Source: Myxococcales bacterium
Lineage (GTDB): Bacteria; Myxococcota_A; UBA9042; UBA3505
Direction: 5' to 3'
Assembly: GCA_002728755.1 (NCBI GenBank)
Contig: PBVT01000085.1
Coordinates: 171,488 to 235,487, forward strand
DNA length: 64,000 bases
Each line of letters opens with the position of its first letter. Position 1 is the stretch's first letter. Below the pieces are notes generated by a model, which ran no database searches, had not been told where the DNA came from, and worked only from the letters and a program-made list of their open reading frames with translations. Shown in pieces: positions 9,565-18,441 of the stretch. A program made the position numbers and the translations under genes.

Positions 9565-9604
9565 TGAGAATCGAACGACCAGGCCAATTTCGGAGTGTTC
9601 GACA

Positions 9605-10687
9605 ATGAAGATTGTAGCGGTTGTCATGGCGGGTGGACAGGGCACGCGGTTTTGGCCGTTGAGTCGGAAACATCAGCCCAAACAGCTTCTTCACCTCCTG
9701 GGTGAAGAGTCGATGCTGGCTCGTACGATTCGTCGTCTGAAGCCATTGATGCCCGTTGAGAATATTCTTGTGGTCACCGGTCGTGGCATCCTTGATGCCG
9801 TGCGAGAAGAGCTTCCAGACCTACCCGTTGAGAATATTCTGGCGGAACCGCAGGGGAGAAATACAGCGCCATGCGTGGCCTGGGCGTCGGCCGTTGTTCG
9901 TGACCGTTGGGGTGCAGATACGGTGATTGCGACGCTACCGGCCGACCACTATATCGGTGATGAGGATGGCTTCCGAGCGGTCTGTGAGAGCGCATGTGCC
10001 TATGCCGAACGTGGAGATATCGTGACCCTTGGGATTACGCCAAGTCATCCCGAGACTGGATACGGCTATCTGCAATTCGGAGAGGACTGTACACCGATTG
10101 ACGGCGTCTCTCATCGGGCACGAAAATTGGAAGCGTTCGTTGAAAAACCATCCCTGGATGTCGCCACCTCGTATCTTCAGGCGGGTAATTACCTCTGGAA
10201 TAGCGGGATGTTCTTCTTTCGAGCCGATGTGATTCTCGACGAGTTTCGGGCTCATCTTCCGGATGTTCTCGATCAGATTGAGCGAGTTTCTGCGGCCGCC
10301 CCTGAACACGCGGAGGCGGTGCTGGAAGATGCCTACCAGCAGTGCACGTCGATCTCTATAGATCATGGGATCATGGAGCATAGCAGTCGTTTGGCCACGA
10401 TCCCGGCCTCCTTCGGCTGGAGCGATGTGGGCAACTGGAGGGCCTTATTGGATCTTCGGGAGGAAGGAAACGATAGCTTTGAGCTGGGGAGTGTTGTATC
10501 AGAGGATACCAGCGAGAGCGTCCTGGTGGCCGATGAAGGGGTAACCCTGGTTGCTTTGGGGCTGAGAGGTATGACTGTGGTCGCTTGTGGAGATGTCACT
10601 CTTGCCCTTCCAACAGATCGGGCTCAGGAAGTTCGTCAGTTGGTAGAACTCTTGGATAAAAGTGGTCGCAGTGACCTTATAGATTGA
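9605..10687 (+). CDS. manC: Mannose-1-phosphate guanylyltransferase
   Basis: Makes GDP-mannose from GTP and mannose-1-phosphate. The nucleotide-binding motif GGQGTRFWPLSR is at residues 10-21, and FVEKP, a conserved sugar-1-phosphate transferase motif, is near the middle. The 360-residue length is that of the monofunctional type without a fused phosphomannose isomerase. I chose the ATG at 9605 because the protein then begins MKIVAVVMAGGQGTR as in the family, and GGAG lies upstream; the open frame extends 43 codons further back into uppP. The product of ManB two genes on is its substrate. Confidence 0.93.
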   Translation: MKIVAVVMAGGQGTRFWPLSRKHQPKQLLHLLGEESMLARTIRRLKPLMPVENILVVTGRGILDAVREELPDLPVENILAEPQGRNTAPCVAWASAVVRDRWGADTVIATLPADHYIGDEDGFRAVCESACAYAERGDIVTLGITPSHPETGYGYLQFGEDCTPIDGVSHRARKLEAFVEKPSLDVATSYLQAGNYLWNSGMFFFRADVILDEFRAHLPDVLDQIERVSAAAPEHAEAVLEDAYQQCTSISIDHGIMEHSSRLATIPASFGWSDVGNWRALLDLREEGNDSFELGSVVSEDTSESVLVADEGVTLVALGLRGMTVVACGDVTLALPTDRAQEVRQLVELLDKSGRSDLID

Positions 10688-12828
10688 TGGACGGAAACCG
10701 CATATATCGCTTCGGACGCCTCTTTATGGCTGGTCTTCTAGGGACCCTGATTCTGGGTTTGGCCTGGTCCATTGTTGATTTCTGGGTTGCGTTCCCGTCT
10801 ATGACCAATGAATTGGCGCATACGGGTTCGCCCCGGTCTGCCTTGATTCTATTATGGGCCACCGCCGCGAAAGGAGCACTGATCGCGAGCCTCTGGATGT
10901 TTATTCCCGCGTTGCTGGCCTTTATGGTTCTCGACCACCCGAGGTTCGGGCGGGCGTGCTATGAAAAGTTGGTACGGGATGAGAGCTCCGCTGCAACGGT
11001 TGTTGGAACGATCGTGGGTCTTTTGCTGTTGAGCCTACTCCTCTTCGTTCTGGTGATTGAGCTAAACGATCGCTTCAATTCTCCCTACGTGCGAGCCCTC
11101 GGCCTGGCAGTTGTTGGCCCCGTCCTCGCCTGGTCTGTTCCTGTACTTTCCATCCGGGGAGTGAAGCTGAGCGGACTGTTACGAACCCAGTCTGAATCCT
11201 ATTTTATGCGCTCTATCCTTCTCTGTGGTGGGGCTCTTCTTTTCTGGCTGGGGGGCATCTTTGTTCTGGCCTACGATGTATTCGACGTGCTGGGCGTTGG
11301 TTGGATCCTGGCATGCCTTTCGATCTTTTGTGGGGGACTCGCTGGATTCTGGCTGGTACCCCGCTATCGAGTGGTGCGTAGGGTGGGTGTCGTTTTCACA
11401 GTAGTGTTGGTGGCCCTGGCGACAACCGGATTTGTTGTGGAGCCCACGAATAGTATCCGGATCTCAGTCCAGGTACGCGGTAACACCGTGATGGTGCATG
11501 TCCCCCTTCGCTGGATTGAGCGAGCGCCCGTGCGAAATCTGGAGGAGCGGATGGCCAATGTTCGTATTGGTTCATGCGATCCGGAAATCATGCCGGCGGA
11601 TCCTCGTGAGGTGGGCGGCATAGCGGCGGACGCACCCGATATTGTCCTCGTCACGGTGGATGCCTTCCGCTGGGATCGAACAACGATGGGAAAATACCGT
11701 CGGAAGACCACTCCGAAGTTGAATAAGTGGGCGAAGAAGGCCACTGTTTTTGAGCGGGCCTATACGCCGGCTGCATCAACGCGGCAGAGTATGCGTGCGA
11801 TATTTACCGGCCTGATCCCCTCCCTGGTGGAGTCACCGAAAGGCCCCCGGTGGGGACTCACCTTTACCCCCGAACAAGCGACCCTCGCGGAGTACTTGCA
11901 TGCGGCCGGGTACAAGACCATTGCGCTTATCTCGGACAAGTCGGCCTTCCCGGAGCAATACGGGGCTCTGGACGGCTTTGAGGTGATAGATTACTCGCCA
12001 GTAAAGATCCATAAGAAGTCGAAGTATTCTGCCGATTTCAAGATCGACAGGATCCTGGCCCATCTACGGAAGGGGGGCCAAAAAGGAGTGCCCCGATTTA
12101 TATGGGTTCATCTGCGGGAGTTACACCGTCCCTATGTTACCGGCACAGTCGGTAGGGTGTATGGCAAGAAACCATCGGACCGTTACGACGCAGGTATGCG
12201 TTTTGTGGACAACCAACTCGATCGGTTATTGCAATATGTCACCGGAGAAGAGGTGTCTCGGCCAACGGTCTTGATGATAGCTTCTGATCACGGAGAGGGC
12301 TTCAAGGAACATGGTCATCGATTCCATGGTAGCGCTCTATATGAAGAGTTTATCCGTGTTCCATGGATGGTATGGGGCCCTGGTATCAAGGGGCAGGCTA
12401 TCGATGTTCCCGTATCGTTGATTGATATTACGCCGAGTCTCCTGGGGCACCTGGGACTCGATGTGCCAAAGGCTCTCTGTGGTCGCGATCAAAGCCGTGT
12501 ATTTGCGGGTGAAGCGAAGGTCGAACCCGAGCCCGTCTACGTGGAGGTGTTGCCCGACAAGGCGCGGAACTATTTTGTGGTCGCCTACATTGACGGCATG
12601 TCGAAATATATTCGCTACCCATCGAGCAATGCGGAAGAGCTCTTTGACCTTGCGTCCGATCCCGGCGAAGAAAAAAACCTGGCCCTGAGCAACGAAGACA
12701 AAGTGCAAGAGTTTCGGGAGCGTCTTGCGAAGATGTATCTATCCCACGGCCTGGCCCCCATGGATTTTGGTTTGAAACCAGTCGAGGTATCCAAAGACAT
12801 GAAGATCCAAAACACCACGCGCAGGTAA
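10687..12828 (+). CDS. Membrane-anchored sulfatase / alkaline-phosphatase-superfamily enzyme
   Basis: Five or so N-terminal membrane helices (to about residue 250) are followed by a catalytic domain outside the inner membrane. Metal-site motifs VTVDAFRWDRT and SDHGEGFKEHGHRFHG are present, and SDPGEEKNLA near the end is typical of sulfatase C termini. At the nucleophile position the sequence is TPAASTRQSM, so there is no Cys or CxPxR for formylglycine. A Ser/Thr nucleophile is likelier, as in phosphoglycerol or phosphoethanolamine transferases and LTA-synthase-like enzymes. The ATG at 10687 overlaps the manC stop by one base. Located between manC and manB, it may decorate or trim the same envelope glycan. 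Confidence 0.85.
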   Translation: MDGNRIYRFGRLFMAGLLGTLILGLAWSIVDFWVAFPSMTNELAHTGSPRSALILLWATAAKGALIASLWMFIPALLAFMVLDHPRFGRACYEKLVRDESSAATVVGTIVGLLLLSLLLFVLVIELNDRFNSPYVRALGLAVVGPVLAWSVPVLSIRGVKLSGLLRTQSESYFMRSILLCGGALLFWLGGIFVLAYDVFDVLGVGWILACLSIFCGGLAGFWLVPRYRVVRRVGVVFTVVLVALATTGFVVEPTNSIRISVQVRGNTVMVHVPLRWIERAPVRNLEERMANVRIGSCDPEIMPADPREVGGIAADAPDIVLVTVDAFRWDRTTMGKYRRKTTPKLNKWAKKATVFERAYTPAASTRQSMRAIFTGLIPSLVESPKGPRWGLTFTPEQATLAEYLHAAGYKTIALISDKSAFPEQYGALDGFEVIDYSPVKIHKKSKYSADFKIDRILAHLRKGGQKGVPRFIWVHLRELHRPYVTGTVGRVYGKKPSDRYDAGMRFVDNQLDRLLQYVTGEEVSRPTVLMIASDHGEGFKEHGHRFHGSALYEEFIRVPWMVWGPGIKGQAIDVPVSLIDITPSLLGHLGLDVPKALCGRDQSRVFAGEAKVEPEPVYVEVLPDKARNYFVVAYIDGMSKYIRYPSSNAEELFDLASDPGEEKNLALSNEDKVQEFRERLAKMYLSHGLAPMDFGLKPVEVSKDMKIQNTTRR

Positions 12829-14222
12829 TGGGCATGTCTGCCACACTTAATCCGAATATATTTCGGGCCTATGACATTCGTGGGGTTGCCGAGCGTGACC
12901 TTACAACCGAGTCGGTAGTCCCGATTGCTAATTCCTTTGCCGCGATGCTGGTAGACGCGGGCAGTCGAGACGTCGCGCTGGGCCGTGACGTTCGCGCATC
13001 TTCGCCTCGAATTGCGGAGGTCTTTCGGCAGGCGCTCTCTTCGGCAGGACTCCAGGTATACGATCTGGGGATCGTATCTACGCCGATGTTGTATTACGGA
13101 GTCAGCCGCTTCCAGCGAGGTGGTGGTGTAATGATTACCGCCAGCCATAACCCCTCGCCAGATAATGGCCTGAAGCTTCTCATCAACGATGTCGCGATCT
13201 CTGGTGATCGTATTCAAGAGATCTACCAGGGGGCGCAGGCAGGGCGAAAAATCGTTGCCGATGGGGGAGCTGTACATACCACGGACATTCTCGACACCTA
13301 CGTGACAGAACTGACGGAGCAAGCATGCATCGGTCCTCGTGCACTGAAGATTGCAGTGGACGGTGGTAACGGCATGTCCGGGCCTTCTATCACGCGGCTC
13401 CTGGACCGGCTTGGCATTGAACATATCGATCTATATTGCGATCCGGATGGCGATTTTCCGAACCACCACCCAGACCCGACCCAGATCGATACGTTGGTGG
13501 ACCTTCAACGGACCGTATTGGAGCACGGTTGCGATCTAGGCCTCGCCTTCGATGGAGACGGAGACCGAATCGGTGTGGTGGATGAAGAGGGGCGGGTTAT
13601 CCATGGGGATCGCCTCGTGATCATCTATGCCCGCGAGATATTGAAAGAGGTCCCCGGTGCACGCATTGTGGGTGAAGTAAAGTGTAGTGACACCCTGTTT
13701 TCGATGATCGAGAAATGGGGAGGTGACCCCATTATGAGCCGTGTGGGCCATTCCTTTATTAAGGCGACGCTGCGGGAAAACGGTGCGTTATTGGCCGGAG
13801 AGATGAGCGGCCATATGTTCTTCAAGCACCGGTATTATGGTTTCGACGATGCGGTCTATGCTGCGATGCGCCTTCTTGAGATCGCGTCGAATGTACCAGA
13901 GGATGCTCCATTTTCGACCCTATTGGCCGATGTGCCCGATACGGTGACGACGCCGGAGATCAGGGTCGATTGCCCCGACATATCGAAGTTTGGTGTTGTG
14001 GACTCGGTCGTCTCGCATTTCCGTGCGCTACGACCCGTAGAGGATATCGATGGTGCCCGGATTCGTTTTGAAAACGGCTGGGGACTTGTTCGAGCCAGCA
14101 ATACGCAGCCTGTGCTGGTGTTGCGGTTCGAGGCCACAACCGATGCGGAGCTGAACGCCTATCAATCCGAGATCATGGAGGTCGTCACGGCGGCGATCTC
14201 GGCTTGCGATGATTCTGTCTGA
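12828..14222 (+). CDS. manB: Phosphomannomutase / phosphoglucomutase
   Basis: Interconverts hexose-6-phosphate and hexose-1-phosphate; with ManC it supplies GDP-mannose. All four motifs of the alpha-D-phosphohexomutase family are present: AYDIRG, TASHNPSPDNG with the phosphoserine, DGDGDRIG metal loop, GEMSGHMFF sugar loop, and RASNTQPVLVLRFEA phosphate site. 464 residues is normal for the AlgC/ManB type. The start ATG overlaps the upstream TAA (TAATG); an ATG two codons later is an alternative. Confidence 0.95.
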   Translation: MGMSATLNPNIFRAYDIRGVAERDLTTESVVPIANSFAAMLVDAGSRDVALGRDVRASSPRIAEVFRQALSSAGLQVYDLGIVSTPMLYYGVSRFQRGGGVMITASHNPSPDNGLKLLINDVAISGDRIQEIYQGAQAGRKIVADGGAVHTTDILDTYVTELTEQACIGPRALKIAVDGGNGMSGPSITRLLDRLGIEHIDLYCDPDGDFPNHHPDPTQIDTLVDLQRTVLEHGCDLGLAFDGDGDRIGVVDEEGRVIHGDRLVIIYAREILKEVPGARIVGEVKCSDTLFSMIEKWGGDPIMSRVGHSFIKATLRENGALLAGEMSGHMFFKHRYYGFDDAVYAAMRLLEIASNVPEDAPFSTLLADVPDTVTTPEIRVDCPDISKFGVVDSVVSHFRALRPVEDIDGARIRFENGWGLVRASNTQPVLVLRFEATTDAELNAYQSEIMEVVTAAISACDDSV

Positions 14223-14234
14223 ATGGAGTGTGTC

Positions 14235-15305
14235 GTGGCGAACCCGGTTGAAGCGATAGTATGGCAGCCCTACCAGATGGAATTGCTGGACCAGAGGCGT
14301 TTGCCCCTGGAGACGGTGAGTTGCTCTTTGACGGACGCTCAATCCACCGCCCAGGCGATTACGGATATGGTGGTTCGAGGGGCGCCAGCTATCGGAATCA
14401 CAGCGGCCTATGGCATGGTACTGGCCGCACATCAGGCGACCTGTTCGGGCTCTGATCTTCGTCCGGCCTTGGAGACAGCCCGGCAACAGCTTGCCGCGAG
14501 TCGTCCCACGGCTGTGAATCTATTCTGGGCTCTTGAGAAGATGATGGAGGAAGCCGACCGCCTGATGGCGAGCTCGGCTTCGAGTGTGGAGATCACAGAA
14601 GGGCTGGAGCGTCTAGCTTGCGCGATCCATGAGGATGACATCGCCCGAAACCGCGCGTTGGGAGACTTTGGTGCGGGACTATTGGCGTCGGATGCCCACG
14701 TATTGACCCACTGCAACGCCGGCGCTCTCGCGACCGGAGGTCATGGGACCGCGTTGGGTGTGATTCGCTCGGCGGTCGAACAGGGGAAGGACATCAAGGT
14801 TTGGGTCGATGAAACACGGCCCTATCTGCAGGGCGCTCGATTGACTATGTACGAGCTGATGACGGAGGGGATCTCCTGTCAGCTGATCAGCGATAATATG
14901 TCCGGCTTTGTGATGGCACAGGGGCGGGTAGACGCGGTGATTGTGGGAACGGATCGGACGGTCGCCAATGGAGATGTGGCGAATAAGATCGGGACCTATA
15001 CTCTGGCTGTCCTTTGTGCCCGCCATAACATCCCGTTCTATGTTGCCTGCCCCCTGAGCACTCTGGATTTAAGCATCGAAACGGGCGCGGATATACCCAT
15101 TGAGGAGCGGAGCGCAGATGAGCTGCTGCAGATGGGAGGTACCTCCATCGCCCCCATGGGCGCGCAGGGGTATCACCCGGCTTTTGATGTAACACCGGCG
15201 GAGCTGGTAACGGCGATTATTACGGAAGCGGGGGTCGCTCGTGCACCCTACGCTGAGAGCCTGGCCAACCTCCGCTACGAGCAAAAGAGCGGAGACGAGG
15301 AGTGA
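14235..15305 (+). CDS. mtnA: S-methyl-5-thioribose-1-phosphate isomerase
   Basis: Aldose-ketose isomerase of the methionine salvage pathway, converting methylthioribose-1-phosphate to methylthioribulose-1-phosphate. Family motifs seen: RGAPAIG, CNAGALATGGHGTALG with the catalytic Cys, DETRPYLQGARLT and VGTDRTVANGD-ANKIGTY. I favour the GTG at 14235, with GGAG six bases upstream, giving a protein starting ANPVEAIVW. An ATG at 14223 is in frame but has no ribosome site. No other salvage gene is nearby; its place in a sugar operon may be only transcriptional. A related ribose-1,5-bisphosphate isomerase role is less likely. Confidence 0.92.
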   Translation: MANPVEAIVWQPYQMELLDQRRLPLETVSCSLTDAQSTAQAITDMVVRGAPAIGITAAYGMVLAAHQATCSGSDLRPALETARQQLAASRPTAVNLFWALEKMMEEADRLMASSASSVEITEGLERLACAIHEDDIARNRALGDFGAGLLASDAHVLTHCNAGALATGGHGTALGVIRSAVEQGKDIKVWVDETRPYLQGARLTMYELMTEGISCQLISDNMSGFVMAQGRVDAVIVGTDRTVANGDVANKIGTYTLAVLCARHNIPFYVACPLSTLDLSIETGADIPIEERSADELLQMGGTSIAPMGAQGYHPAFDVTPAELVTAIITEAGVARAPYAESLANLRYEQKSGDEE

Positions 15306-16453
15306 GCCAACCACCTCAGATCGGTCTATTGATGACCACTGGGATGAGCCTGAAAGCGTGGGCTAATGTGGGCTTCCTCGATCGTGAGCTGGCCATCTAT
15401 CGGCGTCTGGCCGAACGGATGAATGTTCGAATTGTTTTCATCAGCTATGGCGGGGCGGATGAGATCGAGTACCTTCGTGGAGAGGAGTGTTTTGGGGTGG
15501 TACCCAAGGCTTCTCCGCGACTGTCCGATCTGGCGTATAGCTTTACGATGGGGACTACTCTACGGGGGATATGGCGCCAACTATCCCTGTTAAAAACGAA
15601 CCAGATGCGAGGGGCTTGGGCCGGGATCCCTGCCCGACGGTTCTGGAAGGTACCCTTTGTCGTTCGATGCGGTTTTGAGTGGTTACAATACGCTTCCTAT
15701 CGACAAGAAGAGTCCTTTGGGCGCAAGCGACCGGTCTATTTCAAGATGGTGGCTGGGGCGGAACGCCGGGTCTATAAACGAGCCGACGCGATAATGTTAC
15801 CAGGACAGGCGGCCTACGATTTTGTTCGAGAGCGATTCCGGATCCCCGAGGACAAGATGCATATCTTCTTGAACTCGATCGATCTTGAACGCTTTGCACC
15901 CCGCCCAGAGCTTCGGCCGATTGAGGGACGGGTGATATTTGTCGGGCGATTGAATCGCGTGAAACGGCTCGACCTCTTGATCCGAGCGATGGCCGATATC
16001 GACGGGACGGACCTGCAAGTCGTGGGGGAAGGGGAAGACCGAGAGGACCTGGAGGCTCTGGCTGGGGAGCTGGATGTTCCCACTCTATTTCACGGCCGAG
16101 TCCCCAACCAGGTGCTACCGGAGACCCTCGCCTATGGACAGGTTTTCGTCTTACCGAGCGTCAAAGAGGGGAACCCAAAGGCCCTGATGGAGGCGATGGC
16201 TTGTGGGCGACCATGTATTGCGACCGCCGCGCCTGGGAACACCGATCTCATCCGGCATGAAGAAACGGGCCTTCTGGTGTCGGACGATCCGGAGGCCATA
16301 TCGCAAGCAATACGGCGCGTGTTGGATAACCCGGACTGGGCGGCCGAGATGGGAAAACGGGCCCGCTCGTTCGCGGAACAACACTTCGACATCAACGTAA
16401 ATCTAGATCGAGAAGCCGCCCTCTTGGGTGGTTTGATGCGCAAGCTCGATTAG
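15302..16453 (+). CDS. GT4-family glycosyltransferase
   Basis: Cytoplasmic GT-B fold transferase. The C-terminal half has the family pattern: GRLNRVKRLDLLIRAM, VVGEGEDRE, and KEGNPKALMEAMACG, the E-x7-E motif that holds the nucleotide-sugar. It starts on a GTG overlapping the mtnA stop by four bases, with a GAGGAG-type ribosome site. Last gene of the plus-strand operon; its stop overlaps the stop of the facing glycosyltransferase. Donor and acceptor cannot be told from the sequence. Confidence 0.9.
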   Translation: MSQPPQIGLLMTTGMSLKAWANVGFLDRELAIYRRLAERMNVRIVFISYGGADEIEYLRGEECFGVVPKASPRLSDLAYSFTMGTTLRGIWRQLSLLKTNQMRGAWAGIPARRFWKVPFVVRCGFEWLQYASYRQEESFGRKRPVYFKMVAGAERRVYKRADAIMLPGQAAYDFVRERFRIPEDKMHIFLNSIDLERFAPRPELRPIEGRVIFVGRLNRVKRLDLLIRAMADIDGTDLQVVGEGEDREDLEALAGELDVPTLFHGRVPNQVLPETLAYGQVFVLPSVKEGNPKALMEAMACGRPCIATAAPGNTDLIRHEETGLLVSDDPEAISQAIRRVLDNPDWAAEMGKRARSFAEQHFDINVNLDREAALLGGLMRKLD

Positions 16454-17250
16454 CGACGGAAACGAGCCACCAGGGAGTTCCAGGTTCCCGGTGGCAGGAT
16501 ATAGCCCCGAAGTTGCCAGTAGAAGAGATGCATCGGCGCTTTGCATAGCACGCGCCCCCTACGATGTTTCTTTTTCGCTTGTAGGGCGGCGCTGACCTGC
16601 GCGCGCGCTTTCTTTCGACTGATACGGTTGGGTCCCTGGTATAAATCGACCAGTGGCTGATCCAGGTTGGCCGCTTCACCCTGTTCCATCAAGGCTAACC
16701 ACAGCTCGTAGTCTTGTGCTTGTCGAAACGCTGGATCGTAGCCTCCGACCTTCTCGACAGCGTCGCGTCGAAACATTGTGGACGAATGAAAGAAGCGATT
16801 TCGTTTCCACATCGCGCGGACGATCTCGGCATCCGTGCAGGGGACCGAGACGGTACGGTAGGGACGATATTCTCCATCCAATAGTCGCACGCCGGTACCC
16901 AGCAATACGACCCCGGGGTTGGAAGACAGGAACGACACCTGTTGCTCCAGACGATCGGGATGACTGACATCATCGGCATCCTGCCGGGCGATCAACGAAG
17001 CCTGGCAATGCTCCAGTCCAACGTTGAGTGCGCGGGTCAGCCCCGTGTTCTCCTGGTGAATGACCACGATTCGACCATCGGATTCTGCGTAGCGGTCGAG
17101 GATGGCGGCGGTCTCATCGGTTGAGCCATCGTTGACCACAACACATTCAAAGTTCGAGAAGGTCTGGTTGAGGATACTGTCCAGGGAACGGGAGAGATCG
17201 GCTGCACCATTGTACACCGACATCAACACCGACACTTCGGGGGATGTCAT
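16450..17250 (-). CDS. GT2-family glycosyltransferase
   Basis: GT-A fold transferase of 266 residues. The N terminus has VSVLMSVYNGA and VVVNDGSTDET (nucleotide binding), then RQDADDVSHPDRL with the metal-binding Asp residues. The Arg/Lys-rich C terminus (KKARAQVSAALQAKKKHRRG) may sit at the membrane surface, and no clear membrane span follows. It overlaps the upstream GT2 gene by four bases, and the two plus the GT4 gene make a three-gene minus-strand glycan unit. Confidence 0.9.
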   Translation of the reverse strand: MTSPEVSVLMSVYNGAADLSRSLDSILNQTFSNFECVVVNDGSTDETAAILDRYAESDGRIVVIHQENTGLTRALNVGLEHCQASLIARQDADDVSHPDRLEQQVSFLSSNPGVVLLGTGVRLLDGEYRPYRTVSVPCTDAEIVRAMWKRNRFFHSSTMFRRDAVEKVGGYDPAFRQAQDYELWLALMEQGEAANLDQPLVDLYQGPNRISRKKARAQVSAALQAKKKHRRGRVLCKAPMHLFYWQLRGYILPPGTWNSLVARFRR

Positions 17251-18440
17251 GAGTCCGTGCCCCGTGCTTGTTCTTCCGCTTCTCTATCCGGAGTCCAGCT
17301 ACTCAACCGTGTACCGTGTAACCAACGCCAGAATCCCACCATAAAGGCCGCATTTGTCGCTGTGAAAAGCACAATAGGACCGGACCCACGTAGCTTGATG
17401 CCTCGTGATTCTGCCAGGACACATACTCCCGCAAGTAGGTAGAGGCCGATATGAAGAAGAAAGAGCGGTAGGAAGATTCCACCCTCCAAAAGGGCCAGGC
17501 CAAGATGTGCGGCAAAGGCCAGCAGAAGAAGATGCGGAGAGAACCAGCGAAGCACTTTATGAAAGAAGAGCTGTGCGGCGTAACGCTCGTCCTGGAGCTG
17601 ATCGCGCTCCGTCCAGAGCCACTCAAGAAAGCTATAGGCACGAACCGAGATACGAGTGCGGGCTTTGAATTCGTCTTGTACTCGGAGCCGTGTGATCTCT
17701 TGGCTGGTGGCATCCGGTTCGTAACCAGTCCTGCGATTATGCATCGCCATCATTGAGGGGACCACCATATCGTAGGATAGATGGGACGGAGCCTTTCGGA
17801 AGTACTTTCGCCAGACCGCGTGGATGCTCCCAGAGACGCTGGTGGCGGTGTGGATATTAGGGTCGGCCTTACGTTGTGCCACAACCCAACGTTGGTAGAA
17901 TTTGAACCCCTGTGCCGTTGTGCTCTGGTCGTAGTTATAGACCACACGGCCCGCGACGGCCCCGAGCTGGGCATCGTTCATCAGCCCCCGCACCAGCAAT
18001 CGAACCGACTCGGTGTTGTAGAGGCCGGTGGCGTCACTAAAGACGAGGATATCACCGTTGGCTGCCTCGACCGCCTGGTTGGTTGTCGCTGTTTTCCCCC
18101 CCTGCTTTTCATTTCGGACCAGTCGTACTCTTGGGTCCTCGTGACTACGTACAATCTCGTCGGTGGCGTCTGTGGATCCATCCGAGGCGACGAGGACTTC
18201 AAAGCGATCGGCTGGATAATCAATCTCCAGGGTGTTCTGGATCTTCGACGCGATCGAAGCCTCTTCGTTATACGCCGCGATGATGAACGACACGCTGGGG
18301 AGAGCGTCGTCGTCGACCTCTTCTGGGGGAGGATCGGGCTTCAGCCAGGCGCCCACGATCACCATGATGGGATAGGCGGCGTAGGTCGCGACCAGGCCAA
18401 AGACGGCCAGACAAAACACGGAAAAGAAAAAGACGCTCAT
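17247..18440 (-). CDS. Membrane GT2-family glycosyltransferase
   Basis: 397 residues: one N-terminal membrane helix (about 1-30), a GT-A domain with SFIIAAYNEEASI, ASDGSTDATDEI and FSDATGLYN, and three C-terminal membrane helices (about 285-380). This is the layout of processive or polyprenyl-phosphate-linked GT2 enzymes. SGSIHAVWRK and DMVVPSMMAM correspond to the acceptor region of such enzymes. It is joined to both neighbours by overlap or one-base spacing. A role in extending a surface polysaccharide is likely; the sugar is unknown. Confidence 0.88.
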   Translation of the reverse strand: MSVFFFSVFCLAVFGLVATYAAYPIMVIVGAWLKPDPPPEEVDDDALPSVSFIIAAYNEEASIASKIQNTLEIDYPADRFEVLVASDGSTDATDEIVRSHEDPRVRLVRNEKQGGKTATTNQAVEAANGDILVFSDATGLYNTESVRLLVRGLMNDAQLGAVAGRVVYNYDQSTTAQGFKFYQRWVVAQRKADPNIHTATSVSGSIHAVWRKYFRKAPSHLSYDMVVPSMMAMHNRRTGYEPDATSQEITRLRVQDEFKARTRISVRAYSFLEWLWTERDQLQDERYAAQLFFHKVLRWFSPHLLLLAFAAHLGLALLEGGIFLPLFLLHIGLYLLAGVCVLAESRGIKLRGSGPIVLFTATNAAFMVGFWRWLHGTRLSSWTPDREAEEQARGTDS

Positions 18441-18441
18441 A

